Origin: Nocardioides alpinus
GTDB lineage: Bacteria; Actinomycetota; Actinomycetes; Propionibacteriales; Nocardioidaceae
Length of the DNA stretch: 64,000 nt
NCBI RefSeq assembly: GCF_900112035.1
Contig: NZ_FOKC01000001.1
Location: 744,001-808,000, forward strand
Reading direction: 5' to 3'
A program made the translations under genes and the position numbers. Below the pieces are notes generated by a model. The model saw only the letters and a list, made by a program, of their open reading frames with translations. It was not told the DNA's origin and ran no database searches. Below, piece after piece: positions 49,937 to 59,383 of the stretch (positions are counted from its first letter, which is position 1; each line of letters opens with the position of its first letter).

Positions 49937-50331
49937 GCTGACGCTTGTGCGCACGGAGGACCCGCCGAGCTGACGCTTGTGCGCACGCAGGACCCGCCGA
50001 GCTGACGCTTGCACGCACCCAGGACCCGTCGAGCTGACGCATGTGCGCACCCACGACCGGCCGAGCTGACGCTTGCACGCACCCACGACCGGCCGAGCTG
50101 ACGCTTGTGCGCACGCTCCATGCGGACAAGCGTCAACTCGGCACCGTGGCCGCGCACGCACGCGTCAACTCGGCACCACGGCGACGTGCATGAGCGTCAA
50201 CTCGGCACAGTGGTGGTGCACACAAGCGTCAACTCGGCACGACGGTCACGTGCACAAGCGTCAGCTCGGCACCGTGGTGGTGCACGCACGCGTCAACTCG
50301 ACGCCGTGCGGGTGAGCACAAGCGTCAAGTC
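49935..50331. repeat. Mirror array of thirteen 32-bp repeats
   Basis: This 405-bp gap holds six direct copies of a 32-bp unit beginning GAGCTGACGCTTGTGCGCAC (starts at 49935, 49967, 49999, 50031, 50063, 50095) and then seven copies in inverse orientation carrying CAAGCGTCAACTCGGCAC (GTCAACTC ends at 50139, 50171, 50203, 50235, 50267, 50299, 50331). The period is exactly 32 bp in both halves. The centre lies near 50117. Direct units carry GAGCTGACGC, inverted ones mostly GAGTTGACGC when read on their own strand. No gene is seen inside. Confidence 0.92.
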
Positions 50332-50341
50332 GGTGTGTCAG

Positions 50342-50536
50342 TCAGTCTGCGCGACGACGAGGGTCGGCATAGCTCGACCACTCGTCCTCGTCCGGCTCGA
50401 CCTCGGTCGGCCGGGGATGTGAATTGTCATTGCCGTGCAGCTCATTCGCCAACGCGCCGAAGTCCGTCTCGTGAGTCCGGTACTTCAGGTCGCGTGCGAC
50501 CTTGGTCTGCTTCGCCTTCGCTCGGCCGCGCCCCAT
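50342..50536 (-). CDS. DUF3073 small protein
   Basis: A 64-residue protein of the actinobacterial DUF3073 family, beginning MGRGRAKAKQTKVARDLKYR, with an acidic tail ending SSYADPRRRAD. Basic head and acidic tail suggest nucleic-acid or ribosome contact, but function is unknown. It commonly follows purF-purM, as here. GAGGGGG upstream serves as ribosome-binding site. It ends 11 bp from the repeat array. Confidence 0.9.
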   Translation of the reverse strand: MGRGRAKAKQTKVARDLKYRTHETDFGALANELHGNDNSHPRPTEVEPDEDEWSSYADPRRRAD

Positions 50537-50693
50537 AGGGTCGACCCCCTCGCACACTTGGCCGGGGCCCTCGAGGACATCCTCGACGCGCCCGGTCTGA
50601 TCGGTCACATATCGTGGGGTCAACGCTACCTGAGCGATGGCTGTTCCCGCACACCAAGGCCCCGTTTTTCGTCCGCTCTCGGCGAATTCGGGC

Positions 50694-51791
50694 TCACCAG
50701 CCCGGGTGCTGGCCCTCCAGGACCACCCGACCGCCGGACTCGCGGTCCATCCGCGCCTCACCGGCGACCCACGCCCTGATGCCGTGACCGCCCAGGAGGG
50801 CGATGGCGGTGTCGACCGACTCGGGCGCGGTGAGCGACACCATGCCGACGCCACAGTTGAGGGTGGCCTCGAGGTCGGCCTGCGACACCTCGCCCACCCG
50901 TCGTACGACGTCGAAGACCGGCTGCGGCGTCCACGTCGAGCGGTCGATGCGGACCGACAGCTCCTCGGGGAGCACCCGCTCGAGGTTGGCAGCGAGGCCA
51001 CCGCCGGTCACGTGCGACATCGCGTGCGTCTCGGTGCGGTCGGCGAGGTCGAGGCAGGCCTTGGCGTAGATGCGGGTCGGCTCGAGCAGCTCCTCGCCGA
51101 GCGTACGGCCGAAGTCGTCCATGTGGCGGTCCACGGTCCAGCCCGCTCCGCCCTGGTCGGGAGAGCCGAGGAGCACGTGGCGCACGAGGGAGTAGCCGTT
51201 GGAGTGCAGGCCGCTGGCCTCCATCGCGATCACGACGTCGCCCGGGCGCACCCGGCCGGGGCCGAGCAGCTTGCTGGCCTCGACGACACCGGTCGTCGCG
51301 CCCGCCACGTCGTAGTCGTCGGGGTCGAGCAGCCCGGGGTGCTCGGCGGTCTCGCCGCCGATCAGGGCGCAGCCAGCGACGACGCACGCCTCGGCGATGC
51401 CCTTGACGATCGCCGCGATGCGCTCGGGGACGACGCGGCCGCAGGCGATGTAGTCGGTCATGAAGAGTGGCTCGGCGCCGCAGACCACGAGGTCGTCGAC
51501 GACCATGCCGACCAGGTCGAAGCCGATCGTGTCGTGCACGTCCATCAGCTGGGCGATGGCGACCTTGGTGCCGACGCCGTCGGTGGAGGTGGCCAGGAGC
51601 GGGCGCTCGTAGCGGGTGAGCGCCGTCGCGTCGAAGAGGCCGGCGAACCCGCCGAGGCCGCCGATCATCTCGGGGCGGCGGGCCTTCTCGACCCACCCCT
51701 TCATCAGGTCGATCGCGCGGTCGGCCGCCTCGATCGAGACACCGGCGGCGGCGTAGGCCCCCTCGGACGGGGCAGTGGGCGACTCGGTCAC
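50694..51791 (-). CDS. purM: Phosphoribosylformylglycinamidine cyclo-ligase
   Basis: A 365-residue AIR synthetase, fifth step of purine synthesis. Marks: GGLGGFAGLFD, LLATSTDGVGTKVAIAQ (ATP/substrate), GAEPLFMTDYIACG, ALIGGETAEHPG and MSHVTGGGLAANLERV. GTG start with GAGGAG upstream. It follows purF by 37 bp on the same strand. Confidence 0.95.
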   Translation of the reverse strand: MTESPTAPSEGAYAAAGVSIEAADRAIDLMKGWVEKARRPEMIGGLGGFAGLFDATALTRYERPLLATSTDGVGTKVAIAQLMDVHDTIGFDLVGMVVDDLVVCGAEPLFMTDYIACGRVVPERIAAIVKGIAEACVVAGCALIGGETAEHPGLLDPDDYDVAGATTGVVEASKLLGPGRVRPGDVVIAMEASGLHSNGYSLVRHVLLGSPDQGGAGWTVDRHMDDFGRTLGEELLEPTRIYAKACLDLADRTETHAMSHVTGGGLAANLERVLPEELSVRIDRSTWTPQPVFDVVRRVGEVSQADLEATLNCGVGMVSLTAPESVDTAIALLGGHGIRAWVAGEARMDRESGGRVVLEGQHPGW

Positions 51792-51828
51792 GTCTCTCCT
51801 CGGGTGGCGACGGCTGGCGACGGGGCGA

Positions 51829-53373
51829 TCAGGGATTGTTGAGGACCGGCAGCGCGCGACCCATCGTCGGCGACTGCAGCGTCGCCTCGAGCAGGTGCTT
51901 GCCGAGCAGGCTCTCGTCGGGCAGCTCCACCGGGTACTGGCCGGTGAAGCAGGCCGTGCACAGCGAGTCGCTCGCCTGCTTGGTCGAGTCGATCATCCCG
52001 TCGAGCGAGATGTAGCCGAGGGTGTCGGCGCCGACGCTGGCGGCGATCTCCTCGGGCGTGAGGCCGTTGGCGATCAGCTCGGCGCGGGTGGCGAAGTCGA
52101 TGCCGTAGAAGCACGGCCACTTCACCGGCGGGCTCGAGATCCGTACGTGGACCTCCAGGGCCCCCGCCTCCCGCAGCATCCGCACCTGGGCGCGCTGGGT
52201 GTTGCCGCGCACGATCGAGTCGTCGACCACGACGATCCGCTTGCCGCGGATCATGTGCTCGAGGGCGTTGAGCTTGAGCCGGATGCCGAGCTGACGGAGC
52301 GTCTGGCTGGGCTGGATGAACGTACGCCCGACGTAGGCGTTCTTGACGAACCCCTGGCCGAACGGGATCCCGGACTCCTCGGCATATCCGGCCGCGGCCG
52401 GGGTGCCCGACTCCGGCACCGGGATCACGAGGTCGGCCTCGACCGGGAACTCGCGGGCGAGCTGGCGACCCATCTCGACGCGCGACTCGTGGACGCTGCG
52501 GCCACCGATCGTGGCGTCGGGCCGGGCGAGGTAGACGTACTCGAACACGCAGCCCTTGCGGTCCGGCTCGGCGAAGGTGTGGGAGCGCAGGCCGTTCTCG
52601 TCGATGACGACCATCTCGCCGGGCTCGACCTCGCGGACCCGACTGGCGCCGATGGTGGCGAGCGCCGCATCCTCGCTGGCGACCACCCATCCGCGGTCGA
52701 GACGACCGAGCACCAGGGGGCGGATGCCCTGCGGGTCGCGTGCGGCGTAGAGGGTGCCCTCGTTCATCCAGACGAAGCAGAAGGCGCCACGCAGCAGCGG
52801 CAGCACCTCGAGCGCGCGCTGCTCGAGCGACGTGTCGGGGTGGTGCGCCATGAGCGCGGTGACGAGGCCGGTGTCGTTGGTGGAGGTCTCCACGTCGCGG
52901 GCCTGCAGCGGCAGCTCCCCGTCGGGGTCCGGGAGGTCGCGCACCATTTCCGAGAGCTCGTGGGTGTTGATCAGGTTGCCGTTGTGGCCGAGCGCGATGG
53001 ACCCGTCGACGGTGGGTCGGAAGGTCGGCTGCGCGTTCTGCCAGGTGCTGGCGCCGGTCGTGGAGTAGCGGGAGTGGCCGATCGCGATGTGGCCCTTGAG
53101 CGACTCGAGCGTCGACTCGTCGAAGACCTGCGAGACCAGGCCCATGTCCTTGTAGACCAGGATCTGGCGCCCGTTGCTCACCGCGATGCCGGCGGACTCC
53201 TGGCCGCGGTGCTGCAGGGCGTACAGCCCGAAGTAGGTCAGCTTGGCGACGTCCTCCCCGGGAGCCCACACGCCGAAGACTCCGCACGCATCCTGCGGGC
53301 CCTGGTCCTGGGGGTCGATCGCCATGGTCAGACGGCCGTCGCCGCCCTTCCGCTTGCTCATCGGCTGAGGCAC
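51829..53373 (-). CDS. purF: Amidophosphoribosyltransferase
   Basis: A 514-residue enzyme that commits PRPP and glutamine to purine synthesis. The N-terminal nucleophile is Cys30 in DACGVFGVW, exposed by propeptide removal; glutaminase marks RGQESAGIA and GHSRYSTTG; PRPP loop VVVDDSIVRGNT. Four Cys for an iron-sulfur cluster are plausible (CVFEY, WPCFYG, SLCTACF). Start GTG at 53373 follows TAGACT by seven bases (leaderless); ATG at 53361 is the alternative. Confidence 0.94.
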   Translation of the reverse strand: MPQPMSKRKGGDGRLTMAIDPQDQGPQDACGVFGVWAPGEDVAKLTYFGLYALQHRGQESAGIAVSNGRQILVYKDMGLVSQVFDESTLESLKGHIAIGHSRYSTTGASTWQNAQPTFRPTVDGSIALGHNGNLINTHELSEMVRDLPDPDGELPLQARDVETSTNDTGLVTALMAHHPDTSLEQRALEVLPLLRGAFCFVWMNEGTLYAARDPQGIRPLVLGRLDRGWVVASEDAALATIGASRVREVEPGEMVVIDENGLRSHTFAEPDRKGCVFEYVYLARPDATIGGRSVHESRVEMGRQLAREFPVEADLVIPVPESGTPAAAGYAEESGIPFGQGFVKNAYVGRTFIQPSQTLRQLGIRLKLNALEHMIRGKRIVVVDDSIVRGNTQRAQVRMLREAGALEVHVRISSPPVKWPCFYGIDFATRAELIANGLTPEEIAASVGADTLGYISLDGMIDSTKQASDSLCTACFTGQYPVELPDESLLGKHLLEATLQSPTMGRALPVLNNP

Positions 53374-53451
53374 GGTCCGCAGTCTACGGCCGCGGGCGCC
53401 CACGGCCGCACCGACGTCCGCGGGCGGCCGGGGCGGCTCAGGGCCACGGGC

Positions 53452-53946
53452 TCACATCCGGGCCGCGCCGTCCACGATCGCCTTGCGGATCCGCGTGTAG
53501 GTGCCGCACCGGCAGATGTTGCGGATCGTGTCGAGGTCGGCATCGGTGATGGTGCCGCCCTCGCGGCTGACCTTGTTGACCAGCGCCACCGCGGCCATGA
53601 TCTGGCCCGGCTGGCAGTAGCCGCACTGCGCCACGTCCTGGTCGAGCCACGCCTCCTGCATCGGGTGGAGGTCGTGGTCACCGCGCTGCGAGGGCTCGAC
53701 CTGGTCGGGCAGGCCCTCGATGGTCGTGATCTCGTCGTCGGCACCGAGCTTGCCCACCGGGACGGCGCACGGGTTGAACGCCTTGCCGTTGATGTGGGAC
53801 GTGCACGCCTTGCACACGTTGATCCCGCAGCCGTACTTCGGGCCGGTGATCCCGAGGCGGTCGCGCAGCACCCACAGGAGTCGTACGTCGTCCTCGACGT
53901 CGACCGTGACCCGCTCGCCGTTGACGATGAAAGTCTGCTCTGGCAT
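53452..53946 (-). CDS. [2Fe-2S] subunit of a molybdenum hydroxylase
   Basis: A 164-residue subunit with two [2Fe-2S] clusters: plant-type CGINVCKAC and later Cys, and the alpha-helical CGYCQPGQ with CRCGTY. It transfers electrons from the molybdenum subunit encoded just upstream (12-bp gap). The pair resembles isoquinoline 1-oxidoreductase (IorA/IorB) or aldehyde oxidases. GAGGAG precedes the ATG. Confidence 0.9.
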   Translation of the reverse strand: MPEQTFIVNGERVTVDVEDDVRLLWVLRDRLGITGPKYGCGINVCKACTSHINGKAFNPCAVPVGKLGADDEITTIEGLPDQVEPSQRGDHDLHPMQEAWLDQDVAQCGYCQPGQIMAAVALVNKVSREGGTITDADLDTIRNICRCGTYTRIRKAIVDGAARM

Positions 53947-53957
53947 GTGAGTGCTCC

Positions 53958-56327
53958 TCAGGAGGTGAGCTCGAGGCCGTCAGTCGGCGACTGCGGGATG
54001 GGCGGCGTGAAGGGCTTGGGCTCGAAGGACAGCTGTCCGTGGTTGATCGGGAACTCGGTCGGCATGGTCCCCGTGGCTCGGGCGTAGGCGCAGGCCACCG
54101 CGGCGAACGACGCGGCGACGCCCGCCTCCCCCGCGCCACCGGGCACCGTCTCCTCGGACGGCATCACGATCACCCGCACGTCGGGCGGGGTGTTCCACTG
54201 CCGCGTGTAGAAGTAGTTGTCCCAGCTGCCCTCGAGGAAGTGGCCGTCGCGCAGGTGCATGCTGGACGTCAGCGCCAGGGCGATGCCGTCGTTGATCCCA
54301 CCCTGCATCTGTGCCTCCAGCCCGCGGGGGTTGATCGCGAGCCCGACGTCGATGGCAAAGGTGACCCGCGTGACGCGCGGGCCGGTCACCGCGTTGCGGA
54401 TCTCGCGACCGGTCGTCGCGGGCCGCGTGTCGATCTCCACCAGGCAGGCCGAGACGCCCTTGTACTCCTTGTGGATCGCGATGCCCTGCGCGGTGCCGGC
54501 CGGCATCGCCCTGCCCCACTCGCCGGCCTGGGCGACCGTGTCGAGCACGGCCAGGAGGCGCGGGTTGCGCTGGAACTTCCGGCGGAACTGGTAGGGGTCC
54601 ATCTTCATCTTCGCGGCCAGCTTGTCGACGATCAGCTCGCCGGCGACGCGGACGTCGGGTGAGTAGATGTTGCGCATCGAACCGGTGTTGAAGCGGTCGT
54701 CGGTCTCGACGAGGGTCTGGACGACCGCGCCGAAGTCGTAGGGGACCTCCTGGGTGAGGGTGAAGATCGTCTCGGCGAAGCCCAGGTTGCCGACCCCGGC
54801 AGGCAGGTCGGCGGCCGCGGCGGTGATGATCTCGCCGAGGCCGTGGCGGAAGTCGGTCTCGACGCAGGTCAGCGACTGGTTGAAGGCCAGCACGTTGGTG
54901 CCCACGACGGTGGCCTGCACCCGGCAGGTGCCCAACGGGTGACCCCGCCCGACGCGGGCGTCGTCGGCGCGGTGCCACATCAGCCTGACCGGGGCGCCCA
55001 TCGCCTGGGAGATCTCGGCGGCCTCCAGCGCGGCGTCGAAGAACAGCCGCCGGCCGAAGGACCCGCCGGCGGTGACGACGTTGACCTTCACCTTGTCGGG
55101 CGCCATGCCGAGCTTGAGGGCGATCTGCTGCTGCGCCACGATGGGCGACTTGAGCCCCGCCCAGATGGTCGCCCCGTCGGGTCGTACGTCGGCGATGGCG
55201 CTGTTGGTGTCCATCGCGGAGTTGCTGCGGAACCAGAACGTGAAGTCGCCGGAGACGGTCTGCGCGAGCGGGGTGTCGGGCAGACGGGGCATCGGGAGCT
55301 GGGCCGCGCGGACCTTCCGCAGGATCGTGGCGTCGCTCTCCCCCGCCACGGGCCCGTCCTTCCAGGCCACGTCCAGGGCGCGTACGGCGTCGATGCACTG
55401 CCCGAACGTCTCGGCGCGCACGGCGACGCCGGTGCTGACCTGGGCGACGTGGGTGATGCCCGGCATCGACTCGACCTGCGCCTGGTTGCGCACGGACACC
55501 GGGGTGCCGTTGAGCGTGGGTGCCCGGCACACCATCGTGGGCAGCGCGCCGGGGACGTCGAGGTCGGTGGTGAAGTCCTTGGCGCCGGTCACCGCCGCCA
55601 CGGCGTCGACCCGGTTGGTGGGCTGGCCGACGAGGGCGAAGTCGTCCTCGCTCTTGAGCTGCACCTCGACGGCGCGGTCGCCGGAGGCCGCGGCCTTGAC
55701 CGCGAGCTCGCCATAGGTGACCGAGGCCCCACCCGGCGCGGTGATCACGCCGCCCTTGGCCACGAGGCCGCCCACGGTGTCGCCCAGCAGGATCGCGGCG
55801 GCCTCGAGCAGGGCGAGGCGGGCGACCGCGGCGGCGACCCGGACCGGGGTGTAGGTCGAGATCGTGGTGTTGGAGCCGCCGGTGAGCTGGTTGAACAGCA
55901 GCTCGGGCCGGGCGGGAGCGAGGGTGACGTGGACCCTGTCCAGCGGCAGGTCGAGCTCCTCGGCGATGAGCATTGCCGTCGAGGTGGTGATGCCTTGGCC
56001 GACCTCGGCGCGTGGCAGCTCGAAGCTGGCCGTGCCGTCCTCGTTGATCGTCACCTTGATCAGGTTGGCCGTCGGTCGCGCTGCGTCGGTGAGCATGTCG
56101 TTGAGGTCGTAGACCTCGGGGATCTGCGGCACGGTGGGGATCTCGGCACCGGCGGGCGGCGCGTCGACGAGCACCAGGTCGGCGGCCGCCACGAGGGTGG
56201 CGCCGCCGAGGACGTAGCCGACGAAGCGGCGACGGTCCAGGGCGTACGGCGTCCGACCCGTCGGCTCACGGCCGGGCTCGCGGCCGGGCTCGTGTGCGGG
56301 GTCGTGGAGGTCGCTCGACGAGGGCAT
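53958..56327 (-). CDS. Molybdopterin-binding subunit, Tat-exported
   Basis: A 789-residue IorB-type subunit. A twin-arginine signal (DRRRFVGYVLGGATLVAAA, about 30-50) predicts folded export. Domains follow the xanthine-dehydrogenase plan: GQGITTSTAMLIAEELDL, GGSFGRRLFFDAALEAA for cofactor contact, and the catalytic Glu in GGAGEAGVAAS near 750. No FAD subunit is encoded here, fitting the two-subunit IorAB layout. A perfect operator-like palindrome lies upstream. Substrate unknown: N-heterocycle or aldehyde. Confidence 0.9.
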   Translation of the reverse strand: MPSSSDLHDPAHEPGREPGREPTGRTPYALDRRRFVGYVLGGATLVAAADLVLVDAPPAGAEIPTVPQIPEVYDLNDMLTDAARPTANLIKVTINEDGTASFELPRAEVGQGITTSTAMLIAEELDLPLDRVHVTLAPARPELLFNQLTGGSNTTISTYTPVRVAAAVARLALLEAAAILLGDTVGGLVAKGGVITAPGGASVTYGELAVKAAASGDRAVEVQLKSEDDFALVGQPTNRVDAVAAVTGAKDFTTDLDVPGALPTMVCRAPTLNGTPVSVRNQAQVESMPGITHVAQVSTGVAVRAETFGQCIDAVRALDVAWKDGPVAGESDATILRKVRAAQLPMPRLPDTPLAQTVSGDFTFWFRSNSAMDTNSAIADVRPDGATIWAGLKSPIVAQQQIALKLGMAPDKVKVNVVTAGGSFGRRLFFDAALEAAEISQAMGAPVRLMWHRADDARVGRGHPLGTCRVQATVVGTNVLAFNQSLTCVETDFRHGLGEIITAAAADLPAGVGNLGFAETIFTLTQEVPYDFGAVVQTLVETDDRFNTGSMRNIYSPDVRVAGELIVDKLAAKMKMDPYQFRRKFQRNPRLLAVLDTVAQAGEWGRAMPAGTAQGIAIHKEYKGVSACLVEIDTRPATTGREIRNAVTGPRVTRVTFAIDVGLAINPRGLEAQMQGGINDGIALALTSSMHLRDGHFLEGSWDNYFYTRQWNTPPDVRVIVMPSEETVPGGAGEAGVAASFAAVACAYARATGTMPTEFPINHGQLSFEPKPFTPPIPQSPTDGLELTS

Positions 56328-56403
56328 CCGAGAATCACCCGATCTGATCAGCCCGGCGTCCTCCCGGGTCAGAGGCCCCTCCCCAGGAACCGCCCCAACA
56401 CTC

Positions 56404-56420
56404 TGACAGCGTCGCTGTCA
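56404..56420 (-). promoter_or_regulatory. Operator-like palindrome upstream of the molybdenum hydroxylase genes
   Basis: TGACAGCG and CGCTGTCA are perfect arms around a single T, 77 bp upstream of the operon start. The shape fits a TetR- or MarR-type dimer, but no such regulator is encoded nearby. Confidence 0.5.
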
Positions 56421-56462
56421 CGATTCAAGCCGGACGTCCGGAAGGAGAGACCTGACGGGCCC

Positions 56463-57500
56463 TCAGGTGTCGAGCAGCTGGGCGACGCGGTGCAGGGCGA
56501 GGCGGGCGACGGCGCGCGTGGACGCCGGCAGCGGTACGACGTCGAGGAGTGGGAACGGCCGGGCCCAGGCCGGGTCCGAGGACAGGACGGCCTCGGGTCC
56601 GTCGTACGACGGGTCGGACGCCCGGCGCACCGCCTCCTCCAGCGTGACCAGCGGGCTGCCGTTGCGCGGCACCCAGGTGTGGCCGGGGCGGCAGACCATG
56701 TCGTGGTGCAGGGACTCGATCAAGGAGGTCACCGTGTGGAACGGCGCGGTCGTGACGAGCGCCGTGGCCAGGCCCACCAGGGTGGTGGGCACGAGGAAGG
56801 CCGGGACGCGCAGGCGGGTGAGGCCGGCGCCACGGGAGCAGGCGCCCATCAGGTCGGGGTAGGCGATGACGTCCGGGCCGCCGACGTCGACGGCGCCGCT
56901 CATCGCCTCGTCCTCCAGCGCGTCGACGATCGCGCGGAGGACGTCGGAGACCGCGACCGGCTGCACGGAGCTGCGCATCCAGGTCGGCACGGGCTGGACC
57001 ACGAAGAGGGTGGCGATCTGCCGGACGATCTCGAACGAGGTGGACCCGGCGCCCAGGACGACACCGGCGCGCAGCGCCACGGCGCCGACGCCGGTGCCCA
57101 GCAGGATCCGCTCGACCTCCAGGCGCGAGGTGATGTGCTCGGAGAGCTCGCTCTCCGGCACGTCCGGCACCAGCCCGGAGAGGTAGACGAGGCGGCGTAC
57201 GTCGCTGTCCGCGACGGCGGCCGCCACGACCTCGGCGCCGCGGCGGTCGCGGTCGGTGAAGTCGGTGCGGTTGAGGGAGTGGACGAGGTAGACCACCGCG
57301 TCGACGCCCTTGAGCGCCGCCTCGACGGCGGTCCGGTCGGTCACGTCGCAGCGCAGCGCGCGCACGCGCGGGTCCCACCCGAAGCGCTCGGGATCGGGGA
57401 CGGACGACGAGGCGGCCAGCACCTCGTGGCCGTCCTCGAGCAGGTGGGGAACGAGCCGCGAGCCGACGTAGCCGGTGGCGCCCAGGACGAGGATCCTCAT
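56463..57500 (-). CDS. NmrA/atypical-SDR NAD(P)-binding protein
   Basis: A 345-residue atypical short-chain dehydrogenase with the nucleotide motif GATGYVGSRLVPHLL at the N-terminus, VVYLVHSLN and LRAGVVLGAGS. The long C-terminal part matches the Ycf39/YbjT-type proteins. It starts 3 bp after the SRPBCC gene stop and is surely co-transcribed with it. Role unknown; such pairs often act in lipid or cofactor modification. Confidence 0.83.
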   Translation of the reverse strand: MRILVLGATGYVGSRLVPHLLEDGHEVLAASSSVPDPERFGWDPRVRALRCDVTDRTAVEAALKGVDAVVYLVHSLNRTDFTDRDRRGAEVVAAAVADSDVRRLVYLSGLVPDVPESELSEHITSRLEVERILLGTGVGAVALRAGVVLGAGSTSFEIVRQIATLFVVQPVPTWMRSSVQPVAVSDVLRAIVDALEDEAMSGAVDVGGPDVIAYPDLMGACSRGAGLTRLRVPAFLVPTTLVGLATALVTTAPFHTVTSLIESLHHDMVCRPGHTWVPRNGSPLVTLEEAVRRASDPSYDGPEAVLSSDPAWARPFPLLDVVPLPASTRAVARLALHRVAQLLDT

Positions 57501-57503
57501 GGC

Positions 57504-57971
57504 TCAGGCCTCCCCGAGGTGCTTGAGGAGGTTGCGGGAGAAGACGACCCCCATGTGCTTGACGACCTGCACCATGACCCGCTCGACCGCGGGGCGGGCG
57601 AGGCCCGGCAGCGGCAGCTTGCAGGCGATCTCGAGGTCGATGCTGACGTCGGTGCCGCCGTCGGCGCGGTCGGACAGGAGGTAGGTGCCCTCGACCGCCG
57701 TCATCTCGTCGGGGCGCGAGGGGTCGTGGCGGAACTGGATCCGCTCCTCGGGCTCGAACTCCATCACCTCGGTGAAGCGCGGCGCGACCGAGACGCCCAG
57801 CACCGGGATCGTGCCCATCCGCCACAGCCATTTCTCACCCTCGACGTCGATCGAGGTGACGTAGGGGGTGATCTTGGCGATGAGGCTGGCGTCGGTCAGT
57901 GCCGCCCAGACCTCGCTGCGGGGTGAGCGCAACGGCGCCGAGGACCGGTCGCGCGCAGTGAAGGTGGCCAT
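57504..57971 (-). CDS. SRPBCC-family lipid-binding protein
   Basis: A 155-residue START/SRPBCC domain, a hydrophobic-pocket fold. Marks: SPRSEVWAALTDASLIAKI and the C-terminal helix with VVKHMGVVFSRNLLKHL. TAGCGT lies six bases before the ATG (leaderless). First of a two-gene operon with the NmrA-like gene. Confidence 0.85.
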   Translation of the reverse strand: MATFTARDRSSAPLRSPRSEVWAALTDASLIAKITPYVTSIDVEGEKWLWRMGTIPVLGVSVAPRFTEVMEFEPEERIQFRHDPSRPDEMTAVEGTYLLSDRADGGTDVSIDLEIACKLPLPGLARPAVERVMVQVVKHMGVVFSRNLLKHLGEA

Positions 57972-58014
57972 TGCTTCACGCTACTGGCAGGGTCCGCGTC
58001 TCCTTCGACGGCGT

Positions 58015-59364
58015 TCAGCCCCGAGGGAGCTCCCCGAGGTTGCGCAGGAGGAACGCCTCGGCCTTGACGACCTTCTCGAACTCCGCGAGGTGCAGGCCCT
58101 CGTTGGCGCCGTGGGCGCGGGTGTCGGGGTCCTCCACGCCGGTGACCAGCACGCTGGCCTGCGGGAACGCCTCGAGGAACTCCGCGATGAAGGGGATCGA
58201 GCCGCCGACTCCCATGTCGACGGGCGCCGTGCCGTCCCATGCCTCTGCGAAGGCCGCCCGCGCGGCGTCGTACGCCGGACCGCTGGCGTCGATCTGCGTG
58301 GCCTCGCCGGTGTCGACGACCGTGGTGGTGAGGGTCGCGCCCCACGCGACGTGCTTCTCGAGGTGTGCCTGGAGGCGCTCGACGGCGTTGGCGGTCGTGT
58401 CGCCGGGGGCGATGCGCAGGCTGATGCGGCAGCGCGCGGCCGGGACGAGGGTGTTGGAGGCGCCCTCGACCTTGGGGGCGTCGAAGCCGGTGATCGACAG
58501 CGCGGGCTGCGTCCAGAGCCGCTCGACGACGCTGCCGGTGCCGATCCAGTCGACACCCTCGGCAGCACCGGACTCCGCCCGCAGGCGGGCCTCGGGATAG
58601 TCGACGTCGGCGGCCGGACCGGAGAAGAGGCCTTCGATGGCGACGCTGCCGTCGTCGTGGTTGAGGCTGGCGATGAGGCGGCTCAGGGTCATGATCGAGT
58701 CCGGCACCAGGCCGCCCCACATGCCGCTGTGCACCGCGTGCGTGAGCGTGCGGACCTCGACGTCCATCCGGACCAGGCCGCGCAGGCTCGTGGTCAGGGC
58801 CGGCTCGCCGATGTCCCAGTTGCCGGAGTCCGCGATGACGATGACATCGGCCTCGAGGCGGTCCTTGTGGGCGGTGAGCAGCTCGACGAGGGTGTCGGAG
58901 CCGACCTCCTCCTCACCCTCGATGAACATCACCAGGTTGACCGGCAGCTCGTCGCCGAAGATCCGCACGGCGCCGAGGTGCGCGGCGATGCCGGCCTTGT
59001 CGTCGGCCGCACCGCGGCCGTAGAGGCGGTCGCCGCGCTCGGTCGGCTCCCACGGCGGGGAGTCCCAGTCGGCGTGGTCGTTCTCGGGCTGGACGTCGTG
59101 GTGGGCGTAGAGCAGGACGGTCGGGGCACCCTCGGGGCCGGCCTTCCGGGCGATCACGGCCGGAGGGGCGCCGTCGTGGGCCCGGACGATCTCGGCGTCG
59201 AAGCCCTCGGCCGCGAACAGGACGCGGGTCGCCTCGGCGCTGCGCTCGACCTCGCCGGCGCGAGCCGGGTCGGCGGACACCGACTGGATGCGGACCAGGT
59301 CCTCGAGGTCGCGGCGGATACCGGGCATGACCTCGGCGAGGCGAGCGGTGATGTCGACAGTCAT
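58015..59364 (-). CDS. M20-family dipeptidase
   Basis: A 449-residue cytoplasmic metallopeptidase of the M20/carnosinase-like family. Metal ligands and catalytic residues: YAHHDVQPE (near 88), GRGAADDKAG (near 115), IEGEEEVGSD (near 150), DSGNWD, and His in AVHSGMWGG (dimer domain). Leaderless start (TAGGGT six bases upstream). Likely hydrolyses dipeptides; specificity unknown. Confidence 0.9.
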   Translation of the reverse strand: MTVDITARLAEVMPGIRRDLEDLVRIQSVSADPARAGEVERSAEATRVLFAAEGFDAEIVRAHDGAPPAVIARKAGPEGAPTVLLYAHHDVQPENDHADWDSPPWEPTERGDRLYGRGAADDKAGIAAHLGAVRIFGDELPVNLVMFIEGEEEVGSDTLVELLTAHKDRLEADVIVIADSGNWDIGEPALTTSLRGLVRMDVEVRTLTHAVHSGMWGGLVPDSIMTLSRLIASLNHDDGSVAIEGLFSGPAADVDYPEARLRAESGAAEGVDWIGTGSVVERLWTQPALSITGFDAPKVEGASNTLVPAARCRISLRIAPGDTTANAVERLQAHLEKHVAWGATLTTTVVDTGEATQIDASGPAYDAARAAFAEAWDGTAPVDMGVGGSIPFIAEFLEAFPQASVLVTGVEDPDTRAHGANEGLHLAEFEKVVKAEAFLLRNLGELPRG

Positions 59365-59383
59365 GTCACGACCCTAGCCGGGA

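Noticed and set aside
49935..50331. CRISPR array
   Set aside because: The period is 32 bp in total, so there is no room for unique spacers; inter-core bases are similar between units, orientation flips in the middle and no cas genes are present.
54843..57926. 1027-residue plus-strand frame
   Set aside because: Antisense to the molybdopterin subunit, NmrA-like and SRPBCC genes, all of which have family motifs.
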